DNA of 64,000 nt from positions 1 through 64,000 of the forward strand of contig NZ_JAEMNV010000013.1 of assembly GCF_016482825.1 (NCBI RefSeq). The letters are read 5' to 3'. Each line of letters opens with the position of its first letter. Position 1 is the first letter of the stretch. Position numbers and translations under genes: made by a program. Shown piece by piece: positions 7,256-15,851 of the stretch. The notes beneath the pieces were generated by a model. The model was not told the DNA's origin and did not search any database. It saw only the letters and a list, made by a program, of their open reading frames with translations. The stretch is from Antrihabitans stalagmiti (GTDB lineage Bacteria; Actinomycetota; Actinomycetes; Mycobacteriales; Mycobacteriaceae).

Positions 7256-9325
7256 TCACGCCAGCATTGCCCTGACCTGCTCCAGATCCGTTCGATGTCC
7301 AAGCAGGGTGACGATGTCGCCGGCGTGCAAGGCCACCGCTGCAGCGCCTGGCAACACCGAGTCGCCGCGCAGGATCGACACCACGATCACACCATCGGGA
7401 ACTGCGTTGTCGCCGAGTTCTCGACCGACCGCAGTCGAGGTCTCGCCGACGCGCACATCGATCAGGTCGGCATTGGCGGACACTTTCCCGAAGCGTTCGA
7501 CGTCGACCTGCACAGCCGTCCGATATCCGTGCACGATTTCGCGGACGCCGACGATGCCGCGGACCAACCGTTGGTCGTCGACCACCGTCAGCCATCGATG
7601 TCCGTCGGGCAGTGCGTCTACGGCGTCGGCGAGTGTTGCCGCCACCGCGACAGTCGGTGCGCTCGCATCCAGCCACCTACCGAGCGACGTGTCGCCCTTC
7701 CTCGTCTGGAGTTCCGTCGACAACACATCGGTGAATACGGCACCGACGAACCGCCCGTGTTCGTCGACGACGGGGGCGCCGGGTACCGACGCAGCCGACA
7801 TGGAATCGAATGCTGCGGCGGCGCGTGTCGATTCGGACAGGACGAGACGAGGTTCGGTCAGCACCGACGCGACGGTGACGCCACCGAGTAGCGGCATGCC
7901 ACGCTGCATTCGCGCGGCCTGTGCTTCGTCGCGATTCTGCAACTGTGCGCGGTAGATGGTGTCGCCGGAAGCGCGAACGATCAGGTAGGCGAGGCCGACC
8001 GCGATCATCGCAGGGGCCAAAATCGTTATACCTCCTGTCATTTCGGCGACCATCAGCATCACCGCAAGCGGGACGCGGGCGATGGCACCGAAGCAGGCCA
8101 TCATCCCGACTATCACGAACGGTGCAGGACTGTCCGGTACAGCCGGCGCGATGGGTTCGAGCACTCGCCACACTGCTGCGCCGGTGAAGGCTCCGATCAC
8201 CAACCCCGGCCCGAAGATGCCGCCGGAGCCGCCGGTCCCGATCGACAGCGATGTCGCGACGATCTTGGCGATCGGCAAAACGAGGATCAGCCAGAGTGGC
8301 ATCGCGAGTAGATCGGTACGGTCGAGTCCCTGCTGCACCCAGCCATAGCCGCTACCGAGAATTTCGGGGATACCGAGTGCGAGCAGACCGACGAGAACCC
8401 CGCCGATCGCCGGCTTGATGATCGGGCTTCCCGGCAACCGATGGGTGACGCCGACCGTGAAGTAGAAGGTCCTCGCAAACAGCAGGCCGATGAAGCCCGC
8501 GAGGATTCCGATCAGTGCAAACCAAGCCAATTGCAGCGGTTCGTCGAACCGATAGTCGGAACCAGCGAAGCCGAACAACGGCTCGAAACCGAGGATCGCG
8601 CCGTAAACCGTGTAGCTCACGATCGACGTGAACAGTCCGGGGATGATGGCCTCGAACTCGAAATCGTCCTTGTAAACGATTGCACCGCAAAGCAAGGCAC
8701 CGCCGAGTGGTGCGCCGAAGATCGCGCCGATACCGGATCCGATGCCGACCGCAACAGCGATACGGCCATCGCGCGGCGCCAGGTCGAGGGTGCGCGCAAG
8801 CAGCGATCCGAAGCCCGCCGAGATCTGCGCGGTCGGTCCTTCGCGGCCTGCAGAGCCGCCCGACCCGATCGTGATGGCGGACGCGACGAGTTTGACGAGC
8901 ACAGCACGCATACGAATCATGCGGGGGTTCTTGTTGACCGCTTCGATCGCTGCGTCGGTTCCGTGTCCCTCCGCCTCCGGGGCGAGAGTGAAAACGATTA
9001 TCCCGGAGAGCAATCCACCGAGTCCGACAACGAGCGGGATAGCCCACGGCCGCGAAAAGCCGCTGTCCCCCTTGTGGCCGCCCTCACCGCTCGGAGAAGG
9101 CGGGGTGTACCCGCCGAGGAACTCCAGAAAGAATTGGGTCGACTGAGTCAGTGCGACGAAGAAGACGACGGCACCCAGACCGGCAACGATGCCGATCACG
9201 GTGCCGAGGACCAACCACTTCTGTAGATAGCTCGCACGTCCGAGCCAACCGCCGGACTGTGTCGCCACGGATAGCAACCTGTGCCGCACCGCCTTCGGCG
9301 CGCGGAGATTCAGCGGACCGATCAT
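7256..9325 (-). CDS. ClC family chloride channel/transporter with CBS and RCK-C domains
   Basis: 689 residues. Residues about 35-450 form the ClC pore, with anion-site motifs GSGGSAGREGP (154-164; gating Glu E162), GSGIGAIFGAPLGG and GTGGSGGIFGP. A CBS pair follows (about 490-600), then a C-terminal RCK-C/TrkA-C-like domain ending HAGDIVTLLGHRTDLEQV, both cytosolic ligand-sensing modules. I choose ATG 9325 over upstream starts, which would overlap the DNA glycosylase gene and add an Arg-rich non-membrane stretch. Gating Glu present means H+/Cl- exchange is possible. Whether it is channel or exchanger cannot be told here. Confidence 0.92.
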   Translation of the reverse strand: MIGPLNLRAPKAVRHRLLSVATQSGGWLGRASYLQKWLVLGTVIGIVAGLGAVVFFVALTQSTQFFLEFLGGYTPPSPSGEGGHKGDSGFSRPWAIPLVVGLGGLLSGIIVFTLAPEAEGHGTDAAIEAVNKNPRMIRMRAVLVKLVASAITIGSGGSAGREGPTAQISAGFGSLLARTLDLAPRDGRIAVAVGIGSGIGAIFGAPLGGALLCGAIVYKDDFEFEAIIPGLFTSIVSYTVYGAILGFEPLFGFAGSDYRFDEPLQLAWFALIGILAGFIGLLFARTFYFTVGVTHRLPGSPIIKPAIGGVLVGLLALGIPEILGSGYGWVQQGLDRTDLLAMPLWLILVLPIAKIVATSLSIGTGGSGGIFGPGLVIGAFTGAAVWRVLEPIAPAVPDSPAPFVIVGMMACFGAIARVPLAVMLMVAEMTGGITILAPAMIAVGLAYLIVRASGDTIYRAQLQNRDEAQAARMQRGMPLLGGVTVASVLTEPRLVLSESTRAAAAFDSMSAASVPGAPVVDEHGRFVGAVFTDVLSTELQTRKGDTSLGRWLDASAPTVAVAATLADAVDALPDGHRWLTVVDDQRLVRGIVGVREIVHGYRTAVQVDVERFGKVSANADLIDVRVGETSTAVGRELGDNAVPDGVIVVSILRGDSVLPGAAAVALHAGDIVTLLGHRTDLEQVRAMLA

Positions 9326-9333
9326 GATGCACC

Positions 9334-9906
9334 CTAACCGGGAGCGAGAACTCCTGCGGCTGTTCCGACCCGGCCATACGCTGTCGCGAGCGATTCGACC
9401 GTGTCGTGGGCGTTGAGACCGCTCGGATTGGGAACGACCCATAGTTGCGCGCCGGCCAAGTCCTCGGCTTGACGGCCGACCGTCGCTTTACGTCGATCGA
9501 ATGCGACGCGGTACGCGGTGATGCCTGCGATGGCGACGACCCGGACCTGATTGTCGGCCACCAACTTCTCCAAAGCTATTGGACCGCTTCGCAACTCGTC
9601 GGAGGTCAATTCGTCTGCCCGCGCCGTAGCCCGTGGGGCGAGGTTGCTGATTCCGACACCGCGGCGGATCACGTACTCGGCGTCCTCGGGCGACATTCCC
9701 TCGGACGGATCGATTGGACGTTCGATGATGCCTGCTCGAAACAACGCGGGCCAGAACCGATTGCCACGTCTGGCGAAATGCGCGCCCGTAGCGGCGGTCC
9801 ACAAACCGGGATTGATACCGACGAACAGCAGCTTGCACCCTGGGCCGATGAGGTCGGGAACGGTCGTGTCCCGGTAGCTCTCGAGTTCAGCCTTGGTGAA
9901 GCCCAT
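9334..9906 (-). CDS. mug: mismatch-specific (G:U/T) DNA glycosylase
   Basis: 190 residues, uracil-DNA glycosylase superfamily family 2. The catalytic motif GINPGLWTAATGAHF (30-44) and the second motif NPSGLNAH near residue 165 are those of Mug/TDG enzymes, which remove uracil, thymine or ethenocytosine opposite guanine. Asn in GINPG is the catalytic residue. ATG 9906 is chosen; earlier in-frame starts would run through the hairpin and into the HNH gene. It lies 8 bp upstream of the ClC start, so the two are probably co-transcribed. Confidence 0.9.
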   Translation of the reverse strand: MGFTKAELESYRDTTVPDLIGPGCKLLFVGINPGLWTAATGAHFARRGNRFWPALFRAGIIERPIDPSEGMSPEDAEYVIRRGVGISNLAPRATARADELTSDELRSGPIALEKLVADNQVRVVAIAGITAYRVAFDRRKATVGRQAEDLAGAQLWVVPNPSGLNAHDTVESLATAYGRVGTAAGVLAPG

Positions 9907-9927
9907 GATTCGATCTAAGCGCGCGTC

Positions 9928-9962
9928 GACTCCGCATCGGTGGTTGGGTCCGATGCGGAGTC
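9928..9962 (-). terminator. strong hairpin after the DUF222/HNH gene
   Basis: GACTCCGCATCGG (9928-9940) and CCGATGCGGAGTC (9950-9962) are perfectly complementary over 13 bp with a 9-nt loop. It lies 19 bp beyond the HNH gene stop and 22 bp before the mug start, so it likely ends HNH transcription. No U-tract follows, as is usual for actinobacterial terminators. Confidence 0.75.
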
Positions 9963-9980
9963 GGTGTTCGGTTGTTGTGC

Positions 9981-11312
9981 TCAGGCAGCCACGGGACTGG
10001 CTCGGCCGTGGGCGGGGATGGGTTGTCGGCGTGGGTCGATCCCGGCGGGTGGAATGAACCAGGGATGACGGTCGGTGCCCATCACCACATCCCAGTCGGT
10101 GTGATGCATCAGCCGATGATGGAACCGGCACAGCAGCACGAGGTTGTCGAGATCGGTGGGTCCACCGTCGACCCAATGGTGCACATGATGTGCGTCGCAC
10201 CAGGATTCGGGTCGACCGCAGCCGGGGAAGGCGCACCCGTGATCGCGGGCAGCGACGACTTTGCGGAGCCGTTTCGACACCACCCGAGTGGTACGACCCC
10301 GGTCGACGGGGCAGCCGTCCTCGTCCAACACGATGGTGGTGCGCACGCAGTCGCAGGCAAGACGTCGGGTGGAGCGCACGGTCAGTGGACCCATCCACGG
10401 CATCCAGCCGGTCTCGGTGTTCTCGAACAACTGCCGGTAGGCAAGGCGGTCGGGTTGCGGCTGTTCCGGGTCGGACAGGTCAGCAGCATTCGGTGCGCAT
10501 GTGTCGGTGTGGTGATCGATGAGGTCGGCGGCGTTGATGTGCACCGACAGGTGTGGACGGTCCCCACCTTCGGTGGGTCCGGTGGCGGAGTCGAGGTAGC
10601 GCCGCAGAATTTCGGCGAATGCGTCGGCGCGGCGTTGCGCGGCACTGCGGGTGTCTCGGTCTCCGGTGGCGGCGTTCGGGTGCGGTGCCGCTAGCGGGGA
10701 GAGGGCGGCGAGCAGCATTTCCGCGGTTTCGGCGTCGACGTCACCTTTGATCGCCATGCGACCGTTGAGGCTGGTGGAGGCGTAGAACTCGTTGCGGGCG
10801 ACATCTTCGGCAGCAGAGGTGTGGTCGGTGTCGAAGATGTGCTCGAGTCGGGCGATGGCCCGACGGACGTCGCGGGTGTCGCCGCCGGCGGCGGTGTCGA
10901 TCAGGTAGTCCCGCGAGGCGGCGGCAGCTTCTTCGGGCATGCCGGTCGGGGGACGTTCCAGGAACGAGATGATCAGGACGGCGTCGTCGCCGCTGATGCG
11001 GCCGGCGTGATAGGCGGCGGCGACGCCTGCGTCGGTGGTCAGGGCGGCGGCGAGTTTGGCGGTGCGGATCGCCGAGCGGAGTGAGGTGCTGGTGGTGAGG
11101 TTGTTGAGCCAGGCTGCGGCTCCGTTGGCGCCGCGTCCTTGCGGGATGGCGCGTTCGACAGCTTCGGTGAGCAGCCGAATTCGTATCGATTCCAAGGTGT
11201 GGATCGAGGCCGACAGTGCGGGGACAAGGTTTGCGAGTTCGGTGTCGGTGAATCGCCATGGCTCGATCGGGACGTGCCCGTCGATCGTGTCGAGTAGTTC
11301 CCCCAGCCCCAT
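9981..11312 (-). CDS. DUF222 / HNH endonuclease domain protein (13E12 repeat family)
   Basis: 443 residues. The N-terminal ~300 are the helical DUF222 domain. The C-terminal HNH domain has paired zinc Cys (CAFPGCGRPESWC) and the core CDAHHVHHWVDGG followed by DNLVLLCRFHHRLMHH. The family is multicopy in mycobacteria and rhodococci and was first noted with the REP13E12 repeats. Nuclease activity is expected from the intact HNH motif; the cellular role is unknown. No inverted repeats or target duplications flank it, so I see no sign that this copy is mobile. Confidence 0.9.
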   Translation of the reverse strand: MGLGELLDTIDGHVPIEPWRFTDTELANLVPALSASIHTLESIRIRLLTEAVERAIPQGRGANGAAAWLNNLTTSTSLRSAIRTAKLAAALTTDAGVAAAYHAGRISGDDAVLIISFLERPPTGMPEEAAAASRDYLIDTAAGGDTRDVRRAIARLEHIFDTDHTSAAEDVARNEFYASTSLNGRMAIKGDVDAETAEMLLAALSPLAAPHPNAATGDRDTRSAAQRRADAFAEILRRYLDSATGPTEGGDRPHLSVHINAADLIDHHTDTCAPNAADLSDPEQPQPDRLAYRQLFENTETGWMPWMGPLTVRSTRRLACDCVRTTIVLDEDGCPVDRGRTTRVVSKRLRKVVAARDHGCAFPGCGRPESWCDAHHVHHWVDGGPTDLDNLVLLCRFHHRLMHHTDWDVVMGTDRHPWFIPPAGIDPRRQPIPAHGRASPVAA

Positions 11313-11386
11313 GACCCAATTTTAGTTAGAACACCCGTTCGAGTCCAGCAAAATCAGGAACTATTTCCCGGGCTCAGGGGCGTGTT

Positions 11387-12430
11387 TCAGACCGACGCCA
11401 TCTCCCGCTCGAGCCGCGCGACGATGTCGCCGGCCGCATCTTCGGTGACCGCACGCCACCCGGTTCCAGCCCACAGATTCGGCACGTCCGCGTCACCGGC
11501 TGCAGCCGCCGCAGCTTTCATCGCCTTGGTCAGGTAGAGCACCTCCGGATAGGCCGCAGGTGCGATCACGGTGTTGGCGCGGGCGAACTCGTTGAGCAGA
11601 CCGCGAGCCGGCCGACCGCTGAAGGCGCGGGTCACGATGGTCTCCGAATAGGTGCGGCTAAGCAGTGCTCTCCGATGGAAATCGGGCGTACCCGCTTCGG
11701 GGCAACAGAGAAATGCCGTGCCCAGTTGGGCCGCGACAGCTCCGAGTCGTAACACCGACATCACTGCGGCACCGTCCATTACTCCGCCCGCGCCGATCAG
11801 CGGAACGTCTACCGCAGCGCGCACGTCGGTGAGAAGTGTTGCGAGACTTGATGCTGCACCGCCATACGGGTCGGCGGCGTTGTCCGTGAACAGACTTCGA
11901 TGCCCGCCTGCCTCGATGCCTTGCACCACAAGCAGATCGGCACCGTCTGTAACTGCTGAAACAGCATCGGGAACCGAGGTAACCGTGACGGCGATGGACG
12001 CACCGGTGGCGCGACGGACCCGCTCGGAGAGCTCGCGACCAGGCAGACCGAAGGTGAAGCTCACGATGGCCGGGTGGCGTCGAGCGATCAGGTCGATCTT
12101 CGTCTCGAGGTAGTCGTCGTTCCACCCCGGTTGGCCTACCTCGACTCCAAGACGCTCGGCGAACGGCGCGATGGCTCGCCGATAGGCCTGCAGGCCAGCA
12201 GCATCGGCGCTCGGCGTCGACGGCAGAAAAACATTCACGCCGTAGGGCTGCGACGTCCGACGTTCGACCTCGTCGAGTGCGGTGTCGAGGGCTTCGGGCG
12301 TGGTGGACCCGGCGGCGAGGAAGCCGAGTCCACCCGCTTCACCGACTGCGGCTGCCAGGGCGGCGGTCGACGGTCCACCCGCCATCGGAGCGCCGAAGAT
12401 CGGTAGCCGACATCGAAGTTCGAAGCCCAT
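11387..12430 (-). CDS. nitronate monooxygenase (NPD / 2-nitropropane dioxygenase family)
   Basis: An FMN-dependent TIM-barrel enzyme of 347 residues that oxidises alkyl nitronates to carbonyl compounds and nitrite. Visible are the N-terminal PIFGAPMAGGPS (FMN/phosphate loop), GIEAGGH with the conserved His at 177, and the phosphate-binding VPLIGAGGVMDG. ATG 12430 has AGGAGAC about 6 nt upstream and gives the standard N-terminus; longer frames add Arg-rich unrelated sequence. Some members act on propionate-3-nitronate as a detoxification step. No nitro-compound genes are adjacent. Confidence 0.9.
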   Translation of the reverse strand: MGFELRCRLPIFGAPMAGGPSTAALAAAVGEAGGLGFLAAGSTTPEALDTALDEVERRTSQPYGVNVFLPSTPSADAAGLQAYRRAIAPFAERLGVEVGQPGWNDDYLETKIDLIARRHPAIVSFTFGLPGRELSERVRRATGASIAVTVTSVPDAVSAVTDGADLLVVQGIEAGGHRSLFTDNAADPYGGAASSLATLLTDVRAAVDVPLIGAGGVMDGAAVMSVLRLGAVAAQLGTAFLCCPEAGTPDFHRRALLSRTYSETIVTRAFSGRPARGLLNEFARANTVIAPAAYPEVLYLTKAMKAAAAAAGDADVPNLWAGTGWRAVTEDAAGDIVARLEREMASV

Positions 12431-12494
12431 AGCCGTCTCCTGAAAGAGGTCGGAATGCTGACTACAGCAATCGTCGCACGGCGGTGCGGCAGCC

Positions 12495-13928
12495 TCAGCT
12501 TCGCTCTGTCTTCCGCACAGGGATGCACAGGGTAAGGACGATCGCGGCAATCGCGGCTGCGATCGAGATGCCGAATGCGGTCTGGAAACCCTCGCGCGAT
12601 GGCAGGAGATGTCCGCCAAGCGAGACCGTCATGTGTGCGAGGACGACGCTCATCACAGCTGCCGACGTCGACGTTCCGACCGAGCGCATCAGCGCGTTCA
12701 ATCCGTTTGCCGCAGCGGTTTCGCTGATAGGTACCGCACCCATGATCAGTGCAGGCATTGCGGCATAGGCCAATCCGACGCCAGCGGAGATGATCATTCC
12801 GGCGACGACGATCTCCCACACACTGTTCATCAGTACAAAAGCACTTACGTAGCCGATGCCGATGATCGACGAGCCGAGCGCAAGCGTGAATTTCGGTCCG
12901 CGACGGGCAGACAGTCGCGCCGAGACGGGCGACAACAGCATCATCACAAAACCGCCTGGTGCCATGGCCAATCCGGCCGCGACCATCGATTGACCCAATC
13001 CGTAGCCTGTCGCTTCGGGCGCCATCAACAACTGCGGAAACGTCAAAGACGTTCCGTACAAAGCGAACCCAACCGCAATGGATGCGCCGTTGGTGAACAG
13101 AACACGGGGGCGCGACGACACCCGAAGGTCGACGAGCGGGGCTCGTGTCCGCAATTCGTATGCGCCCCAGAGCAGAAACACGATCACCGATCCTGCGAAC
13201 AGCCCGAGGATCGTGCCGCTCCCCCAACCCCAGTCCCCGCCCTTGGTGATGGCGAGCAACAGCGACGTCAGCGCGATCGACAGCCCGATCGCTCCGACGA
13301 AGTCGAATCGTGCAGGTGTGCGGATCGGCGACTCCGGCACGAACACGAAAACCAATATTGCGCAGACGATTCCGAGTGCGGCGGAGGTCACGAACAGCAC
13401 GTGCCAGTTGGAGTGTTGGGCGATCAGGGCAGCAACCGGCAGCCCGATCGCGCCACCGACCCCGAGCGTTGCGCTCATGATCGCCATGGCCGAACCGACA
13501 CGCTCAGCGGGCAATTCGTCGCGCATGATGCTGATACCGAGCGGAATCGCGCCGACGGCCGCACCCTGCAGCGCACGGCCGATCACCACCGGCAGCAGTG
13601 ACGAGAACGCCGCGCACAGCACCGATCCGACGATCAGTGCAAGCAGGCTGACGATGAGGATGCGGCGTTTGCCGAACATGTCACCGAGTCGTCCGCTGAT
13701 CGGTGTGACGACGGCGCCCGCGAGAAGTGTTGCGGTAATCACCCACGATGCGTTGGACGCAGAGGTATCGAGCAGCGTCGGCAGCGACGGGATGATCGGG
13801 ATGACCAACGTCTGCATCAGCGACACGACGACGCCGACCGTTCCGAGTACCGCGATCAGCACCGACGTCGACGCGACCGGCGCTGCCGCTTCGGGGTCAC
13901 CAGATTTGGGTGTCGTTGATATTGCCAC
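12495..13928 (-). CDS. MFS exporter, DHA2 (EmrB/QacA) type
   Basis: A 477-residue drug:H+ antiporter with about 14 membrane spans. The MFS loop 2-3 motif GRLGDMFGKRR is present, and motif C appears in the helix-5 region (GVGGAIGLPVAALI). The start is GTG 13928. It is divergent from a MarR gene across a 33-bp palindrome that begins 4 bp upstream of its start codon, so repression by that regulator is likely. Substrate unknown; the family exports lipophilic drugs and toxic metabolites. Confidence 0.9.
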   Translation of the reverse strand: MAISTTPKSGDPEAAAPVASTSVLIAVLGTVGVVVSLMQTLVIPIIPSLPTLLDTSASNASWVITATLLAGAVVTPISGRLGDMFGKRRILIVSLLALIVGSVLCAAFSSLLPVVIGRALQGAAVGAIPLGISIMRDELPAERVGSAMAIMSATLGVGGAIGLPVAALIAQHSNWHVLFVTSAALGIVCAILVFVFVPESPIRTPARFDFVGAIGLSIALTSLLLAITKGGDWGWGSGTILGLFAGSVIVFLLWGAYELRTRAPLVDLRVSSRPRVLFTNGASIAVGFALYGTSLTFPQLLMAPEATGYGLGQSMVAAGLAMAPGGFVMMLLSPVSARLSARRGPKFTLALGSSIIGIGYVSAFVLMNSVWEIVVAGMIISAGVGLAYAAMPALIMGAVPISETAAANGLNALMRSVGTSTSAAVMSVVLAHMTVSLGGHLLPSREGFQTAFGISIAAAIAAIVLTLCIPVRKTERS

Positions 13929-13931
13929 GAA

Positions 13932-13964
13932 TGTGCACGGTACACATCGTGTGTATGGTGCACA
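13932..13964. promoter_or_regulatory. palindromic operator, probable MarR binding site
   Basis: Two nested dyads share one centre: TGTGCAC (13932-13938) with GTGCACA (13958-13964), and TACACA (13941-13946) with TGTGTA (13950-13955), around TCG. The gap between the divergent MFS and MarR genes is only 26-44 bp, so bound protein would cover both 5' ends. One possible MarR start (ATG 13955) lies inside the palindrome. Confidence 0.75.
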
Positions 13965-13972
13965 ATTTAGTT

Positions 13973-14467
13973 ATGCCCGAGACTGCGCCCGCTCTACAGA
14001 CTGCCGCCGAGGACCTCGTCGCACTCACCCGACTCGAATACGAACTGACACTGTTCTCGCGGCACTACCTCGCCTCGGCGAAATACCGGCCCAACCAGCA
14101 GCTCGACCGTTCCGCGTACCTGATTCTGGTGCGCTTGGAACTAGACAGCCCGCTAAGCCTCAAAGAGCTCGCGGAGGCGTTCCGGCTCGACATCTCGACG
14201 ATCAATCGCCAGGTCGGTGCCATGCGGAAACAAGGCCTGGTCGAACGGGTAGCCGATCCCGACGGGGGCATCGCACGAAAGGTTCGTGCGACGGCGAAGG
14301 GTTTGGAGATGCTTGTTGCAGACCGCACGCACAGCCGCAGCGGAGTCATCAAGGTTCTTGCCGAATGGCAGGACGACGACATCGAGAAGATGGCCTCGTT
14401 GATCGCCAAATTCAACGAATCGATCGAGAATCTGGAAGGTAACCCCTGGCCGCGGCCCGCGGGCTGA
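13973..14467 (+). CDS. MarR family transcriptional regulator
   Basis: About 164 residues with the winged helix-turn-helix in the middle: LSLKELAEAFRLDISTINRQ is the HTH, and the Asp/Arg-containing wing is VADPDGGIARKVRATAKG. MarR proteins bind palindromes as dimers and are released by phenolic or drug-like ligands. ATG 13973 is preferred because ATG 13955 falls inside the operator palindrome, though a leaderless start there is possible. Divergent with the DHA2 exporter, the classical local repressor arrangement. Confidence 0.9.
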   Translation: MPETAPALQTAAEDLVALTRLEYELTLFSRHYLASAKYRPNQQLDRSAYLILVRLELDSPLSLKELAEAFRLDISTINRQVGAMRKQGLVERVADPDGGIARKVRATAKGLEMLVADRTHSRSGVIKVLAEWQDDDIEKMASLIAKFNESIENLEGNPWPRPAG

Positions 14468-14513
14468 CTCTGCTCGTCCGGCGTCACCATCCGAGCCCGT
14501 TTACGCTCGTAAC

Positions 14514-15332
14514 GTGACGTCGACCGTTTCTCGCCGCTTGCTCGGCGCGCCGATTCTTGCAGCACTGCTGCTTGCGCTCGGCTGCTCGGCGCCGAATACC
14601 ACGGTCGAGGGTCCAGCTGTTCCGTTCCAGATGGCAGCTCCGAGCCTGCGACTGACAGCACTCGGCGACTCGATTGCTGCCGCGACCAACTGCGACGACT
14701 GCGAGTCGTTCGTTGCACTGTTCGGCGTTCGCATCGCTGCTGATCGACAACGTCCAGTCGACGTTGCAAATCTTGGTGTTCCAGGCTGGACCAGCGATGA
14801 CCTCCTCGACTCCCTCGACGTCGACAGCGACGACGCAGAGACGGTTCGAGATTCGGACGTCGTCACAATCACCATCGGGGCCAACGACTTCTACTCCGAC
14901 CTCGACACTTACTTCGACGGCGACTGTGGCGGCGACGATCAACTCGAGTGCTTCGATCCTGGACTCGACCGGCTACAGACGACGCTCGACACCGTCCTGC
15001 GTCGGGTTGCCGAATTGCGGGACGGTCGACTCACCGACGTCTTCGTCACCGGCTATTGGGATGTCTTTCCCGACGGTGACGTCGCAGAGGCGCTGTACGG
15101 TCCGCAATTTCTCGTAGATTCTGCGGCGCTCACTCGACGCGCGAACGATGTCATCGCCGCGGCCGCCACCAGAGGTCATGCCACCTACGTCGACCTGTTC
15201 GACGTCTTCAAGGGTCGGACCGGGTCGGACGATCCAACCGATCTGCTTGCCGATGACGGCGACCACCCCAACCAGGCAGGCCATCGGCTGATTGCCGATG
15301 CGCTCGCCGCTGCTGCGGAGACCGCCTCTTAG
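14514..15332 (+). CDS. SGNH/GDSL hydrolase lipoprotein
   Basis: 272 residues. A signal peptide ends in a lipobox (LLALGC, C24), so it is exported and lipid-anchored. The catalytic Ser is in LGDSI (S53), the oxyanion-hole Asn in IGANDFY, and the Asp-His pair in DDGDHPNQAGH (D250, H251), giving a complete SGNH esterase set. Several Cys (C60 and later) may form disulfides. Likely an extracytoplasmic lipase or esterase. GTG start at 14514. Its TAG stop abuts the convergent DUF4333 stop with no spacer. Confidence 0.88.
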   Translation: MTSTVSRRLLGAPILAALLLALGCSAPNTTVEGPAVPFQMAAPSLRLTALGDSIAAATNCDDCESFVALFGVRIAADRQRPVDVANLGVPGWTSDDLLDSLDVDSDDAETVRDSDVVTITIGANDFYSDLDTYFDGDCGGDDQLECFDPGLDRLQTTLDTVLRRVAELRDGRLTDVFVTGYWDVFPDGDVAEALYGPQFLVDSAALTRRANDVIAAAATRGHATYVDLFDVFKGRTGSDDPTDLLADDGDHPNQAGHRLIADALAAAAETAS

Positions 15333-15659
15333 CTAGCTCGGCTGGTCGGCGACCTTGATGTCGAACTTGACGTTGTCGTCGTCGTCGACCGAGGTAACCG
15401 TGACCGTTACGTCGTAGGTTTCGCCTCGCCCCGTCAGTTGACAGGTGAGAGTCGCACCCACCTCAGCCTTCAGATCATCGGGGCAGGTGACCTCGTCCGG
15501 CGCCTCACCGACCTCAGCCTCCAGTTCAGTACTGATCTGCTTGGCCAGATCGTCCTTGTCGACCTTGGCGGTTCCGACGGAAACGGAACATCCAGCAGAG
15601 ACGAGTGCTGCCGAAGCGAGCGCCGCAAGGACTGCCGAAGCGGTGCGGAGTGTCATCAT
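15333..15659 (-). CDS. DUF4333 domain lipoprotein
   Basis: 108 residues: signal peptide with lipobox VSAGC (C24), then a compact domain with the DUF4333 pattern DLAKQISTELEA, VTCPDDLKAEVGATLTC and GRGETYDVTVTV. The two Cys in the domain probably pair. The family is small, secreted and common in mycobacteria and rhodococci, of unknown function. The stop codon is directly adjacent to the stop of the GDSL gene (TAG|CTA). Confidence 0.85.
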   Translation of the reverse strand: MMTLRTASAVLAALASAALVSAGCSVSVGTAKVDKDDLAKQISTELEAEVGEAPDEVTCPDDLKAEVGATLTCQLTGRGETYDVTVTVTSVDDDDNVKFDIKVADQPS

Positions 15660-15748
15660 GATCGTTCCTCACGGATGCAGACTGGCAGGTCATTTGCTGC
15701 GAAGCTACTCCCAGCCGGAGGATTTGGAGGCAGTTCAGGCGCTTCGAA

Positions 15749-15810
15749 CCTCGTGCGCACTTTGCGAGGGCGGGCCCTCCGAAAAGACTCACGAGGCGCG
15801 GAGCGCCCTT
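15749..15810. repeat. dispersed palindromic repeat, copy B
   Basis: CTCGTGCGCACTTT, a short GC centre, then CCTCCGAAAAGACTCACGAGG and the arm hairpin GGCGCGGAGCGCC. The right arm closely matches copies C, D and E; the left arm is shortened and lacks its hairpin. It is the only copy in a divergent intergenic region, between the DUF4333 and methyltransferase starts and not behind a stop codon. Confidence 0.75.
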
Positions 15811-15851
15811 CTAGGCTGGCCACGGGGGCCGACGAGCATTGGGAGCAATCG

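Noticed and set aside
9981-11312. DUF222/HNH gene as an intron-encoded homing endonuclease or mobile element
   Set aside because: No interrupted host gene, inverted repeats or target duplication; the family is normally chromosomal and multicopy.
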